Positions 34,841-43,069 of a DNA stretch of 64,000 nucleotides are shown here, one piece after another. Numbering within the stretch: position 1 is the first letter of the stretch; each line of letters starts with the position of its first letter. The notes beneath the pieces are model-generated. The model was not told where the DNA came from, did not search any database, and saw only the letters and a program-made list of their open reading frames with translations. Position numbers and translations under genes: made by a program. Origin of the DNA: an uncultured bacterium (GTDB lineage Bacteria; Cyanobacteriota; Vampirovibrionia; Gastranaerophilales; Gastranaerophilaceae); the NCBI GenBank assembly GCA_905216055.1, contig CAJMSH010000007.1, positions 62,001-126,000 of the forward strand, in the 5' to 3' direction.

Positions 34841-35605
34841 TTATTTAAACATTTTAGAGCGAATTTCTTTTAATTCCGCAATTGTCTTTGGATAATCGCC
34901 GTGAGTTAATTCACCTATTGCCTTGTATAGTTTCAAAATCGCTTGTTCAATATTTTTATGGTTCATTGTGACCATATCGATTGCCATTTCTTCATTAGAC
35001 ATTGCAAGACGCGTCATATCTCGAAAACCGCTTGAGGCAATTTCTAATGCTAGAGGATTTTCTTTTGCGGCAAGCATAAGCCCTTGTGCAATTACCATTG
35101 GCATGTGAGAAATCATTGCAACTGCTTCATCGTGTTTTTCTGCTGTTGTAAAAATTGGAGTTGCGCCGACATAGTTAATAATTTCCAGTAATAATTCCAG
35201 ATCTTTTGCCTTTTTGTCCTCTTGATTGCCTATAATTACCCATTTAGCATTTTTAAAGAGGCCTTCAAATGAGTTTTCAAATCCTTTATGTTCGGTTCCG
35301 GCCATAGGGTGTGACGGGATAAATTTGTATGGTCTTTGTTTTTCAGATACAAATTTTTTCAGACTACAAACATCTGTGACAACGTTTTCTGCTGATAAAT
35401 AATTTTCCAATTCATCCAGCACTGCTAAAGTTTTGTTCATTGGAGTGCATACAAAAATTAAATCTCTATCTTTTAAAACGTCATAAGTTTTGAAGATTTT
35501 ATCACCGTTTTGAGATTGAGAAACAGCTATTACATCATATTTTTTGTTTAAATCTTTGAATAAAGATCCGCCAATTAAGCCTAGTCCGATAATTCCTATT
35601 TTCAT
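34841..35605 (-). CDS. tyrA: Prephenate/arogenate dehydrogenase
   Basis: 254 aa, the short form without an ACT domain, as in many Cyanobacteria. GIIGLGLIGGSL (NAD(P) loop), FVCTPMN, DVCSLK, PSHPMAGTEHKGFENS (catalytic His), SHMPMVIAQGL and GFRDMTRLAMS. It converts prephenate or arogenate in tyrosine synthesis. The ATG has no ribosome binding site, but TGC-TATAAT ends six bases upstream. Confidence 0.92.
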   Translation of the reverse strand: MKIGIIGLGLIGGSLFKDLNKKYDVIAVSQSQNGDKIFKTYDVLKDRDLIFVCTPMNKTLAVLDELENYLSAENVVTDVCSLKKFVSEKQRPYKFIPSHPMAGTEHKGFENSFEGLFKNAKWVIIGNQEDKKAKDLELLLEIINYVGATPIFTTAEKHDEAVAMISHMPMVIAQGLMLAAKENPLALEIASSGFRDMTRLAMSNEEMAIDMVTMNHKNIEQAILKLYKAIGELTHGDYPKTIAELKEIRSKMFK

Positions 35606-35611
35606 AAAATT

Positions 35612-35620
35612 ATTATAGCA
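35612..35620 (-). promoter_or_regulatory. Extended -10 element 6 nt before tyrA ATG (leaderless type)
   Basis: Minus strand TGC-TATAAT, a perfect extended -10, then six bases (AATTTT) and the ATG. No Shine-Dalgarno between. Confidence 0.65.
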
Positions 35621-35680
35621 TACAAATTGACGAAGGAATTATTGTTTTGTATAATCATTAAATAAAAAGGGGGTTATAAT

Positions 35681-36199
35681 ATGGATTTATTGGAACTTTT
35701 AAAGAAGAGATATTCTGTAAGAAAATTTGATGATAGAAAAGTTGAGAAAGAAAAATTAGATTTGATATTGGAAGCAGGCAGAGTCGCTCCGACTGCTGTC
35801 AATTTTCAGCCGCAAAGAATTCTTGTTATAGAATCTCAAGAAGCTCTTGAAAATTTTAAAAAGTGTACCCCATATCATTTTAATGCGCCTTTAGCTCTTT
35901 TGATTTGCTATGATAAATCAGTTAGCTGGAAAAGAGGTCATGACGGCTTTGAAATGGGTACAGTTGATGCAAGTATCGTAACAACTCACATGATGCTTGA
36001 GGTTGAAAATTTGGGGCTTGGTACAACTTGGGTTGGCTCTTTCAAAACAGAATTGTTGAGGGAATATTTTAATATCCCTGAGAATTTCGAACCTGTTGCA
36101 ATTTTGCCTATCGGCTATCCTGCAAAAGATTCAACTCCTAATCCTCACCATAATGAAAGATATGAATTAAGTCATACTGTTTTTTATAACAAATTTTAG
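35681..36199 (+). CDS. Nitroreductase-family FMN oxidoreductase
   Basis: 172 aa. KKRYSVRKFDDRKVEKE (FMN-phosphate Arg cluster), AGRVAPTAVNFQPQR, and VENLGLGTTWVGSFK are typical of the nitroreductase fold. The family reduces quinones, nitro compounds or flavins with NAD(P)H; the substrate cannot be told. AAGGGGG precedes the ATG. It converges on the HAD gene with 1 bp between. Confidence 0.88.
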   Translation: MDLLELLKKRYSVRKFDDRKVEKEKLDLILEAGRVAPTAVNFQPQRILVIESQEALENFKKCTPYHFNAPLALLICYDKSVSWKRGHDGFEMGTVDASIVTTHMMLEVENLGLGTTWVGSFKTELLREYFNIPENFEPVAILPIGYPAKDSTPNPHHNERYELSHTVFYNKF

Positions 36200-36200
36200 A

Positions 36201-36956
36201 TTAATATATTTCGATATTATCAAGTGAAGTTGTTGTAAATTCAGATGTCTGCATAAGAGTATTTTCATCAATTTGTCCTGTTGCAACAAGGATTGTGTGA
36301 TTTACTCCGCCATTTTTTGCTGCAATAAAATCCATCGGGGCATCGCCTATCATAAGTGTATTTTCAGGATTTGATTTTAATAATTCCAGTGCAAGTTTTA
36401 CAGGAACGCCGCTTTCTTTAGTTTCTTTAGTGGATTCTCTGCCGATTACGACATCAAATAAATTCTTCCATTGAAAATGTTTCAGTGTCAAAAGTGTGGA
36501 TTCTTTTGCATCTGAGGTTACAATTCCTGTCTTTAAGCCTTTAGATTTAATTTCTTTTATAAAATTTATTGCGGATTCAATCGGTTTTGTATATTTAGAC
36601 ATGTTATCATAAAATACTTTGCTTACGTAATCGAATATTTTTTCAATATCATTTTCTGTAATTTTTATACCTAAGTCATTTAGGTTTTTGCAAAATATTT
36701 CAATAATTACAGGTCTTGAATACATTGCTGTAATGCCATTATGAAGCATTTCACCTTTTGAAATATCATAACCTAAGTAAAGACAAAGTTTTGGGAACAG
36801 TTTTTTTGAAAGATTAAATCTTTTGATAATTTCTTCAACTCTCATCTCTGTCATTTTGCCCCAAAAGTAGTGCAAATCAATGAAAGTTCCGTCTTTATCA
36901 AACAATATTGTATCAATATTTTTGATTTCCCATTTGTTAGTTTTTAGGTTAATCAT
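36201..36956 (-). CDS. HAD-superfamily phosphatase (phosphoglycolate phosphatase-like)
   Basis: 251 aa. Motif I FDKDGTFIDL (nucleophile Asp with the second Asp), motif II VTSDAKES, motif III Lys and motif IV IGDAPMDFIAAKNGG are all present, with an alpha-helical cap between I and II. The substrate is unknown. Its start overlaps the stop of the LdpA-like gene by one base, so the two are coupled. Confidence 0.85.
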   Translation of the reverse strand: MINLKTNKWEIKNIDTILFDKDGTFIDLHYFWGKMTEMRVEEIIKRFNLSKKLFPKLCLYLGYDISKGEMLHNGITAMYSRPVIIEIFCKNLNDLGIKITENDIEKIFDYVSKVFYDNMSKYTKPIESAINFIKEIKSKGLKTGIVTSDAKESTLLTLKHFQWKNLFDVVIGRESTKETKESGVPVKLALELLKSNPENTLMIGDAPMDFIAAKNGGVNHTILVATGQIDENTLMQTSEFTTTSLDNIEIY

Positions 36957-37921
36957 TATTTGTCAGCCTTTACGATTGTTTGAACAAGTTCTTTTGCAAT
37001 TTTAACTGCTTCTTCCATTAATTTTGGATCATTGAACAGGTTATCGTTTGTAAGGTAATCTTTTACGATTTTTCTTGCATAAGAACCGACTGCAAGGCAA
37101 TGTGGTCGGACATCGCACATGTGCGCAAGTTCAATTGATTTTGAATTTGTTCCGCCTGACATCATAATGTATGCCGGAAATTTCGCGTTTTCAAACAATT
37201 GTGCAGTTGCAACAGCTTGTAATGTTGTTCCATAGTGGTCGTTACTTCCGCTCATCGCAATTCCGTCAGCCTGAATAATTGTTGTGTAAGGCTTTCTTAG
37301 ACTCAACATTTTTTTTACACGTTCTTTAAGTCTTTTGTCACCTAGTTCTGATCTGTCGATTGAAATACATAACATTCCGTCAAAGAAATCGTTGATTTGT
37401 AACCATTTGTCCATTACATCTTTTTCATCAGTTGAAATTGCGTGAAATTCAATGCAATCAATTCCTTTTTGAATTAATTTCGGCAAAACTTCTTTGTAAT
37501 CCTGAAGTTGGCTTTCCATTTCAATTGCTTGTTTCGGGCAATTTTTAGCACATTGATAGCAGCCGATACATCTTGCTTTTTTTACTTTATATTTATCAAG
37601 TTCAATTATTGCATCGTGAGGACAAATTAGTTTACATTTCCCGCATTTTACACATTTTGTCTGGTCGATTACAGCTTTTGTAATATGCGGATCACCCTCA
37701 ATCCCTACACTTACACATAAGTATCTGTCTTCTTTTATCCCTGCTCTTTCCAAACCTCTTTTTGCTGCATCTACAATTTCAGGTTTTGCACATAAATCAA
37801 AAAAGTTGCAGCCTGCAAGTGAATAAATTGTAACAAGTCTTTCAACCTCTGTTGCATCTTCGTTTCCTGCTCCGCATACAAGTTTGAAACATTCTTTTTT
37901 GTCTAATAAATCTTTTAACAT
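36956..37921 (-). CDS. LdpA-like double [4Fe-4S] protein
   Basis: 321 aa. An N-terminal TIM-barrel-like region (FKLVCGAGNEDATEVERLVTIYSLAG) is followed by two ferredoxin-type clusters: Cys 90, 93, 96, 100 and Cys 118, 121, 124, 128. The C-terminal domain contains IQADGIAMSG, MMSGGTNSKSIELA and AVGSYARKIV. This is the plan of cyanobacterial LdpA, which reports light/redox state to the circadian clock in Synechococcus. No kai genes are visible here. A role as redox-linked protein in a dark-living relative is inference. GGGA ribosome binding site. Confidence 0.75.
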   Translation of the reverse strand: MLKDLLDKKECFKLVCGAGNEDATEVERLVTIYSLAGCNFFDLCAKPEIVDAAKRGLERAGIKEDRYLCVSVGIEGDPHITKAVIDQTKCVKCGKCKLICPHDAIIELDKYKVKKARCIGCYQCAKNCPKQAIEMESQLQDYKEVLPKLIQKGIDCIEFHAISTDEKDVMDKWLQINDFFDGMLCISIDRSELGDKRLKERVKKMLSLRKPYTTIIQADGIAMSGSNDHYGTTLQAVATAQLFENAKFPAYIMMSGGTNSKSIELAHMCDVRPHCLAVGSYARKIVKDYLTNDNLFNDPKLMEEAVKIAKELVQTIVKADK

Positions 37922-37988
37922 AAAATTTCCCTTTTCTTTTTAATTTATAAATTTTTGGGATAAAGTTGCAGTCGTAATAATTAAAATT

Positions 37989-38075
37989 CGGAGAGGGTGG
38001 GATTCGAACCCACGGAGAGTGTTACCCCTCACAGACTTTCGAGATCCGCACCTTAAACCACTCGGACACCTCTCC
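37989..38075 (-). tRNA. tRNA-Ser (anticodon CGA)
   Basis: 87 nt on the minus strand. Acceptor stem GGAGAGG/CCTCTCC, discriminator G, anticodon stem CGGAT/GTCTG with loop CTCGAAA (anticodon CGA, reads UCG), a long class II variable arm and T loop TTCGAAT. CCA is not encoded. It starts 3 bp after the proA stop codon, so it is probably processed from the proBA transcript or has a promoter inside proA. Confidence 0.97.
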
Positions 38076-38078
38076 TTT

Positions 38079-39335
38079 TTATATTTTGATATCTTTATGG
38101 TGGAAATGTTTTGTTCCGTCAACGTAATCTTTTACAATATTTCCGTTACCTATAAGTTTGTATTTATAAATCGTTAAACCCTCAAGTCCGACAGGGCCTC
38201 TTGCATGGGTTTTGTTTGTTGAAATTCCGACTTCGGCACCGAATCCGTAGCGGAAACCGTCAGCAAATCTTGTTGATGCGTTAAAATATACGCCTGCTGA
38301 ATCAACTTTGTTCATAAATTTTTCCGCATTTTCTATATTCTTTGTAATAATGCTATCTGTATGGCCTGAACCGTGTGTGTTTATGTGTTCAATAGCTTCA
38401 TCAACATTTTTTACGGTTTTGAATGATAAAATCTTATCCCCGTATTCATGTGACCAGCTTTCAGGTTTGTCTATCAATTGAATTTCTGATAGTTGTAATG
38501 CGGCAAGCAGGTTGTCAATTTTTGGGAATTTTTCGTGGATTAACAAAGTTTCAACAGAGTTGCAAGCGCTCGGGTATTGAGTTTTCGCATCTGTTACAAC
38601 TTTTATTGCCATATCAAGATCAGCCGTTTCATCGACAAATATATGGCAAATCCCATCTGCGTGACCAAGTACGGGAATTTTTGTATTTTCTTTTATGAAT
38701 TTAACAAGTTTATTTCCGCCTCGTGGAATTATCAAGTTAATATATTTGTCGCATTTTAGCATTTCTGCAACATCATCACGTGTGAATACTTGTTGTATAA
38801 CGTTTTTGGGAAACCCTGCAACTTTTTCAAGTGCAGAATTTATAACTGATAGGATTTCTTTATTTGTGTTAATTGATTCTTTACCGCCTTTTAAAATTAC
38901 AGCATTTGCAGATTTTATTGCAAGTGATGAAATTTGTGCGATAACGTCAGGTCTTGCCTCAAAGATTATCCCTAAAACCCCGATAGGACAAGATACTTTG
39001 TATAGAGTTAAGTCGCTGTCGAGTTCTCTTACTAAGAGCTTTTTATTCACAGGATCTTCAAGTTTTGCAATATCTCTAATCCCTTGAATCATATCGCGCA
39101 TTTTGTTTTCATCAAGCTTTAGGCGATTGAATGTTGATTTTGTAAGTTCGCCTGATTCTACAAGACTTTTTGCTGCTTCCAAATCTTTTTTATTGGCGTC
39201 AAAAATTTCTTTTTTGTTAACTTCAATTTCGTCTGCAATTTTTAATAAAGCAGTATTTTTTAATTCAGTTGATAAATCCGCAATTTTTAATGAAGCATCT
39301 TTTGCATCTTTTGCGATTTTTACAAAGTCAATCAT
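38079..39335 (-). CDS. proA: Gamma-glutamyl phosphate reductase
   Basis: 418 aa, full length. FEARPDV, ILKGGKES, IIPRGG, GHADGICHIFVD and the catalytic Cys in YPSACNSVETLL are all there, plus GFGAEVGISTNKTHARGPVGLEGLT near the C-terminus. It reduces glutamyl-5-phosphate to the semialdehyde in proline synthesis. AAGGAGAG precedes the ATG. 42 bp downstream of proB. Confidence 0.96.
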   Translation of the reverse strand: MIDFVKIAKDAKDASLKIADLSTELKNTALLKIADEIEVNKKEIFDANKKDLEAAKSLVESGELTKSTFNRLKLDENKMRDMIQGIRDIAKLEDPVNKKLLVRELDSDLTLYKVSCPIGVLGIIFEARPDVIAQISSLAIKSANAVILKGGKESINTNKEILSVINSALEKVAGFPKNVIQQVFTRDDVAEMLKCDKYINLIIPRGGNKLVKFIKENTKIPVLGHADGICHIFVDETADLDMAIKVVTDAKTQYPSACNSVETLLIHEKFPKIDNLLAALQLSEIQLIDKPESWSHEYGDKILSFKTVKNVDEAIEHINTHGSGHTDSIITKNIENAEKFMNKVDSAGVYFNASTRFADGFRYGFGAEVGISTNKTHARGPVGLEGLTIYKYKLIGNGNIVKDYVDGTKHFHHKDIKI

Positions 39336-39377
39336 TGTTTTTCTCTCCTTGTTTGGGAAAAATATTTTTATAATTAT

Positions 39378-40518
39378 TTATAAAAGAGTAATATTATCTC
39401 TAGTGATAATTGCATCGTAATTTTTAAATCCGAGAATTTCCATAATGTTATCGGAATGACATCCGATTACTTTTCTGCAAGAATCCGAGCTGTAATTTAC
39501 AATTCCCCTTGCAATTTCATTATGGTTTTCATCAAGAATTGAGACAACATCACCTTTATTAAATTCGTGAATTACATCCAGTACACCGATTGGCAAAAGG
39601 CTTTTTTGTTCTAAAAGTGCTTTTTTAGCCCCTTTATTTACAACAATTTGTCCGATAATATTTGTTGCATAACCAATCCAGCGTTTTTTGTCAGACAAGC
39701 TTTCAGTTTGTGGCAAGAACATTGTTCCGATTTCTTCCCCGTTAAAGATTTTTTGAATGACGTAAGGGATTTTTCCGTTAGCAATCAAAACTTTTCCGCC
39801 AAATCTCGTAACAATTTGAGCTGCTTTAAGTTTTGTTCTCATTCCGCCTCTGCCGCCTTCTGATGCGTCTGTCCCGAGTGCTAATATTTCTTCATTAACT
39901 TCATCTACTTTTCTTATAATTTTTGCATCAGGATTTGTTTTAGGGTTTTTATCGTACAAACCTTCCACATCTGATAGAATTATAAGTAAATCAGCGTCTA
40001 ATTCACTTGCCACAAGTGCGGATAACTTATCATTGTCAGAGAAACATACCTGCATGTGTTCAAATTGCGGGTGAACTTCAACAGTTGATACCGTATCATT
40101 TTGGTTAATAATAGGTATTACTTTAAGTTCAAGTAGTTTGTTTAATGTAGTTCTAAGGCTTAAATATCTTTGTCTTAGCGAAAAGTCATCTTCTGTTAAA
40201 AGTATTTGAGATGCAATAAGCCCGTATGTGTCAAAACCTGTTTCGTAAATCGACATCAATTTGCCTTGACCGATTGCCGCACAGGCTTGTTTCAAGGCAA
40301 CACCTTCCGTACTTTCAATACCAAGCCGTTTTTTGCCTAAACCTACTGCACCTGATGTTATTACGATAACTTCTTTGCCTTGTCTTGCAAGGCGTGCAAT
40401 ATCTTCAATGAATGAAAAAACTCTTGGAAGTGATACATATCCGTCATCACCTCTTAAAATATTTGTCCCGAATTTGAAAACGATACGTTTTGCATTAATG
40501 AATTCTTTTCTGTCCATA
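39378..40518 (-). CDS. proB: Glutamate 5-kinase with PUA domain
   Basis: 379 aa from the ATG at 40518; a TTG six codons upstream is less likely. The amino-acid-kinase domain has FKFGTNIL, ITSGAVGLGKKRLG, NQNDTV and GGMRTKLKAA (Mg/ATP site). The PUA domain covers the last 90 residues (LLPIGVLDVIHEFNKGDVVSI). It phosphorylates glutamate in proline synthesis. There is no ribosome binding site; TATAAT ends six bases before the ATG. Confidence 0.94.
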
Positions 40519-40524
40519 ATTATA

Positions 40525-40530
40525 TTATAG
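40525..40530 (-). promoter_or_regulatory. -10 hexamer 6 nt before proB ATG (leaderless type)
   Basis: Minus strand TATAAT, then ATAATT, then ATG. No TGn element (the preceding bases are TAC) and no strong -35 at standard spacing. Confidence 0.5.
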
Positions 40531-40541
40531 TACAAAGAAAT

Positions 40542-40853
40542 TTAATCGATTTCAACTTCTTGATTTATTTCTACTTCATTTTTTTCATCAGATGCCGGAG
40601 CTTTGTTATCCTTGTATAACCAATACAGGTACATATCTATAAGCAGGAAGAAGGTATTTAACAGATATAACCAAAATACCCAGTCCATATCATCCAATAC
40701 TTTATGTGCAATACCGCATACATAGCCTAATAGTATTAACATTGAAAAGTGAATACTTTTACCATGTACACATTTACATTTATATGTTTTTAAAGCGGCT
40801 ACAGGCCAGCTAATTCCGAAACATACCATCATTCCGGCTTCAAATACGCTCAT
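40542..40853 (-). CDS. Small membrane protein, possibly PQ-loop/SemiSWEET-like
   Basis: 103 aa with three hydrophobic segments (about 3-20, 36-54, 58-80) and an acidic C-terminal tail. The stretch GISWPVAALKTYK followed by GKSIHFSMLILLGYVCGIAHK recalls PQ-loop half-transporters, where W-P/Q and K-S-x3-S occur in this order. The match is partial, so I do not assign a substrate. AAAGGAG ribosome binding site. Confidence 0.55.
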   Translation of the reverse strand: MSVFEAGMMVCFGISWPVAALKTYKCKCVHGKSIHFSMLILLGYVCGIAHKVLDDMDWVFWLYLLNTFFLLIDMYLYWLYKDNKAPASDEKNEVEINQEVEID

Positions 40854-40862
40854 TTTTCTCCT

Positions 40863-41504
40863 TTATGCTTTTACATTTATTGTTTTATTATTACTGTTAT
40901 TGTTATTTGCGGGTTTGGTTTCAAAGCCTAATCCTCTCATTAATGGGTGGAGGATGTAGTTGCTTAATTCTGATGCAATCCATGCAAGACCTATGACTGT
41001 TCCTGTAAGGTTGCTTAATTCAATAGCTCCTTTTGCTGCAGGAAATTCAGGCGGTTTGTCATCTTTTAACAGATGTTCTTTCAAGGTTAATTTATCATCT
41101 TCAGAGGATTTTAATGTATCTGAAATTTTTGATAAAAGTTTGTGACCTTGTCTGTCTTTTTTCTCCATTTTTGCAAGTTTTGCATAGTTAAGATATTCCG
41201 CAGCATTTTTGAAAGCAGGCAGGTCTTTATCACCTTTTAGAATTTTTTGAGCTATTTTAAACCCGTATCTTTGGAATATCAAAGGAATCATTGTTAAATA
41301 AATTCCAAGACATAATGCTTGATATAAACCTTCTTTTGTTGCTGCATATTTTCTTGTTTTGTCATCAACATTATGATCCATCATAATTGCAGCAGGTCTG
41401 CCTGTGGCTTTGAATAATGATTCTGTTGATACTGTGTATTTTGTATTGTTTGCAAAGTTTACAAACTTTGGATTTAATAAAATTCCTGCTACTTTGTCAA
41501 GCAT
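40863..41504 (-). CDS. Hypothetical membrane protein, paralog of the adjacent upstream gene
   Basis: 213 aa. Two hydrophobic regions (about 67-85 and 160-185) enclose a charged region. It shares with the neighbouring 41504-42049 product the order RPxxxMMD, RKYxAxxEGL, GxYL and, near the C-terminus, PLM. The extra 50 residues between helices are Lys/Asp-rich. Its ATG overlaps the stop of the upstream gene by one base. Function unknown. Confidence 0.6.
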   Translation of the reverse strand: MLDKVAGILLNPKFVNFANNTKYTVSTESLFKATGRPAAIMMDHNVDDKTRKYAATKEGLYQALCLGIYLTMIPLIFQRYGFKIAQKILKGDKDLPAFKNAAEYLNYAKLAKMEKKDRQGHKLLSKISDTLKSSEDDKLTLKEHLLKDDKPPEFPAAKGAIELSNLTGTVIGLAWIASELSNYILHPLMRGLGFETKPANNNNSNNKTINVKA

Positions 41505-42049
41505 TATACACCTCCAATCTTCATTCCTGAATTATAGAAATTCTTGAAATGATAATATGGTGTTGTATAACCGTTGAAATTCGGCTGTTCTAAGTTTTTA
41601 ACTTGAAGGGGCTTTGGTTGTTGGGGTATCCTTTTTGTTTCTTTTTTATTATTATCAGGTAACAATGCATTCATGAGAGGTTTGGTTGCGGCATTACATA
41701 TTGCAGGTATGACAAAAAGCGCTGTAAGACTAACGCTAATAAGTGACAGAGTAGATTTCATTTTTGGAAGTTCATTGAGGTGATTAGTTTTTTCTGCAAT
41801 ATGTTTTGCAAGTCTTTCAACTCCTGAATCAGTTATCAAGTATGAGCCGAAAGCTACCGCTCCGGTTAATCCCTCTCTGAATGCCGTGTATTTTCTGGAA
41901 TTCTTTTCTTGTTTTTTGTCCATCATTGTAAATGTTGGACGTAATATCCCTTTAGATAAGGCAATTGTTAAAGCTCCATATAAAGCTTTATTATTTTTAC
42001 CTAAATTTATACATAAATTTTTAAATTGTTTTTGAAAAGGGGTAGTCAT
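41504..42049 (-). CDS. Hypothetical membrane protein with C-terminal FNGY tag
   Basis: 181 aa from the ATG at 42049, which has GGAG six bases upstream; a longer frame to 42061 adds MEKN. It shares RPTFTMMD and RKYTAFREGL with the downstream paralog. Hydrophobic segments lie near 63-78 and 108-130. The last 30 residues carry PNFNGYTTPYYHFKNF and SGMKIGGV, which looks like a sorting or processing tag similar to the N-terminal F-x-G tags here. Function unknown. Confidence 0.6.
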   Translation of the reverse strand: MTTPFQKQFKNLCINLGKNNKALYGALTIALSKGILRPTFTMMDKKQEKNSRKYTAFREGLTGAVAFGSYLITDSGVERLAKHIAEKTNHLNELPKMKSTLSLISVSLTALFVIPAICNAATKPLMNALLPDNNKKETKRIPQQPKPLQVKNLEQPNFNGYTTPYYHFKNFYNSGMKIGGV

Positions 42050-42146
42050 ATTTTTCTCCATTTTTATTCTAAAACTTGAAAATGAGCTGTAAAATACATA
42101 AAATGTTATAACAATTATAAGTTTTTCTTATAATTTATTAATTTTA

Positions 42147-42155
42147 TGATACAAT
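42147..42155 (+). promoter_or_regulatory. Extended -10 element 6 nt before the LysR gene (leaderless type)
   Basis: TGA-TACAAT, six bases (TTAACT), then the ATG at 42162; no Shine-Dalgarno sequence. Confidence 0.55.
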
Positions 42156-42161
42156 TTAACT

Positions 42162-43043
42162 ATGAACTTGAACCAATTAAAATATATTGTTGCAATAGCA
42201 GATGAATTGAATATTTCGAAAGCTGCTCAAAAACTCTTTGTCTCTCAGCCTTCTTTAAGCCAATGCGTTCAAAATGTTGAGCGTGAACTTGGGACAAAAA
42301 TTTTTGACAGAAGCACAACTCCTTTAAAGATTACTTATGCGGGAGAAGTTTTTATTAAATGGGCAAGAAAAACCTTAAATTCTACTGAGGAAATAAATAG
42401 AAAAATTGCTGATATTTCTGGGCTTAAAAATATCAAGCTTTCAATCGGGATTTCTCCTTATCGCAGTACATGTATTTTACCGCCTGTTATTACGGAATTC
42501 AAAAAATTGTATCCTCAATGTTATATAGTTGTAGAGGAACATCCGACAACGATTTTGCATTCTATGATGGATGAGGGAAAAATTGATATTTTAATTGACA
42601 CTCCGCATCATAATACTATTGATTATACAAGCATTCCATTGATAAAAGAAAATATATTGCTTGATGTTCCTAAAGATTGGAATATAAAGGGAGATGAGGT
42701 TGAACTTTCTGAATTTGCGGATAAACCTTTTGTAATGCTTGCAAATGAGCAGCTTTTGGGTAGAATTTCAAGAGATTTGTGTTTGAAAAACGGATTTGAA
42801 CCAAAAATTTCATTGGAATGTCATACTGTTGAAACGGCTCATGCTTTTGTTGCAGAAGGGTTAGGGGTATCTTTTGTTCCTGAACTTTTTGTAAAATATT
42901 GGAACAAAAAAGATACAAATTATTATAAAATTAAAAATTGCCAACCTGTTCGAGAATTTTGTGTAGTCTATGATAACAGAAAATATTTACCTTTAGCAGT
43001 TCAGGATTTTATAAAAGTATTAGACGATTTCTTGCACAGTTAA
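42162..43043 (+). CDS. LysR-family transcriptional regulator
   Basis: 293 aa. The N-terminal winged helix-turn-helix (LNQLKYIVAIADELNISKAAQKLFVSQPSLS) is typical, followed by the linker helix and a type 2 periplasmic-binding-like effector domain (about 90-290). Divergent from the paralogous membrane genes and 26 bp upstream of alr. Either could be a target. The effector is unknown. Confidence 0.92.
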   Translation: MNLNQLKYIVAIADELNISKAAQKLFVSQPSLSQCVQNVERELGTKIFDRSTTPLKITYAGEVFIKWARKTLNSTEEINRKIADISGLKNIKLSIGISPYRSTCILPPVITEFKKLYPQCYIVVEEHPTTILHSMMDEGKIDILIDTPHHNTIDYTSIPLIKENILLDVPKDWNIKGDEVELSEFADKPFVMLANEQLLGRISRDLCLKNGFEPKISLECHTVETAHAFVAEGLGVSFVPELFVKYWNKKDTNYYKIKNCQPVREFCVVYDNRKYLPLAVQDFIKVLDDFLHS

Positions 43044-43069
43044 TAATTTAGTAATATACTGGATGTATT

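Noticed and set aside
38079..39420. Several plus-strand frames inside proA and proB
   Set aside because: They are antisense shadows of well-conserved genes, without ribosome binding sites.
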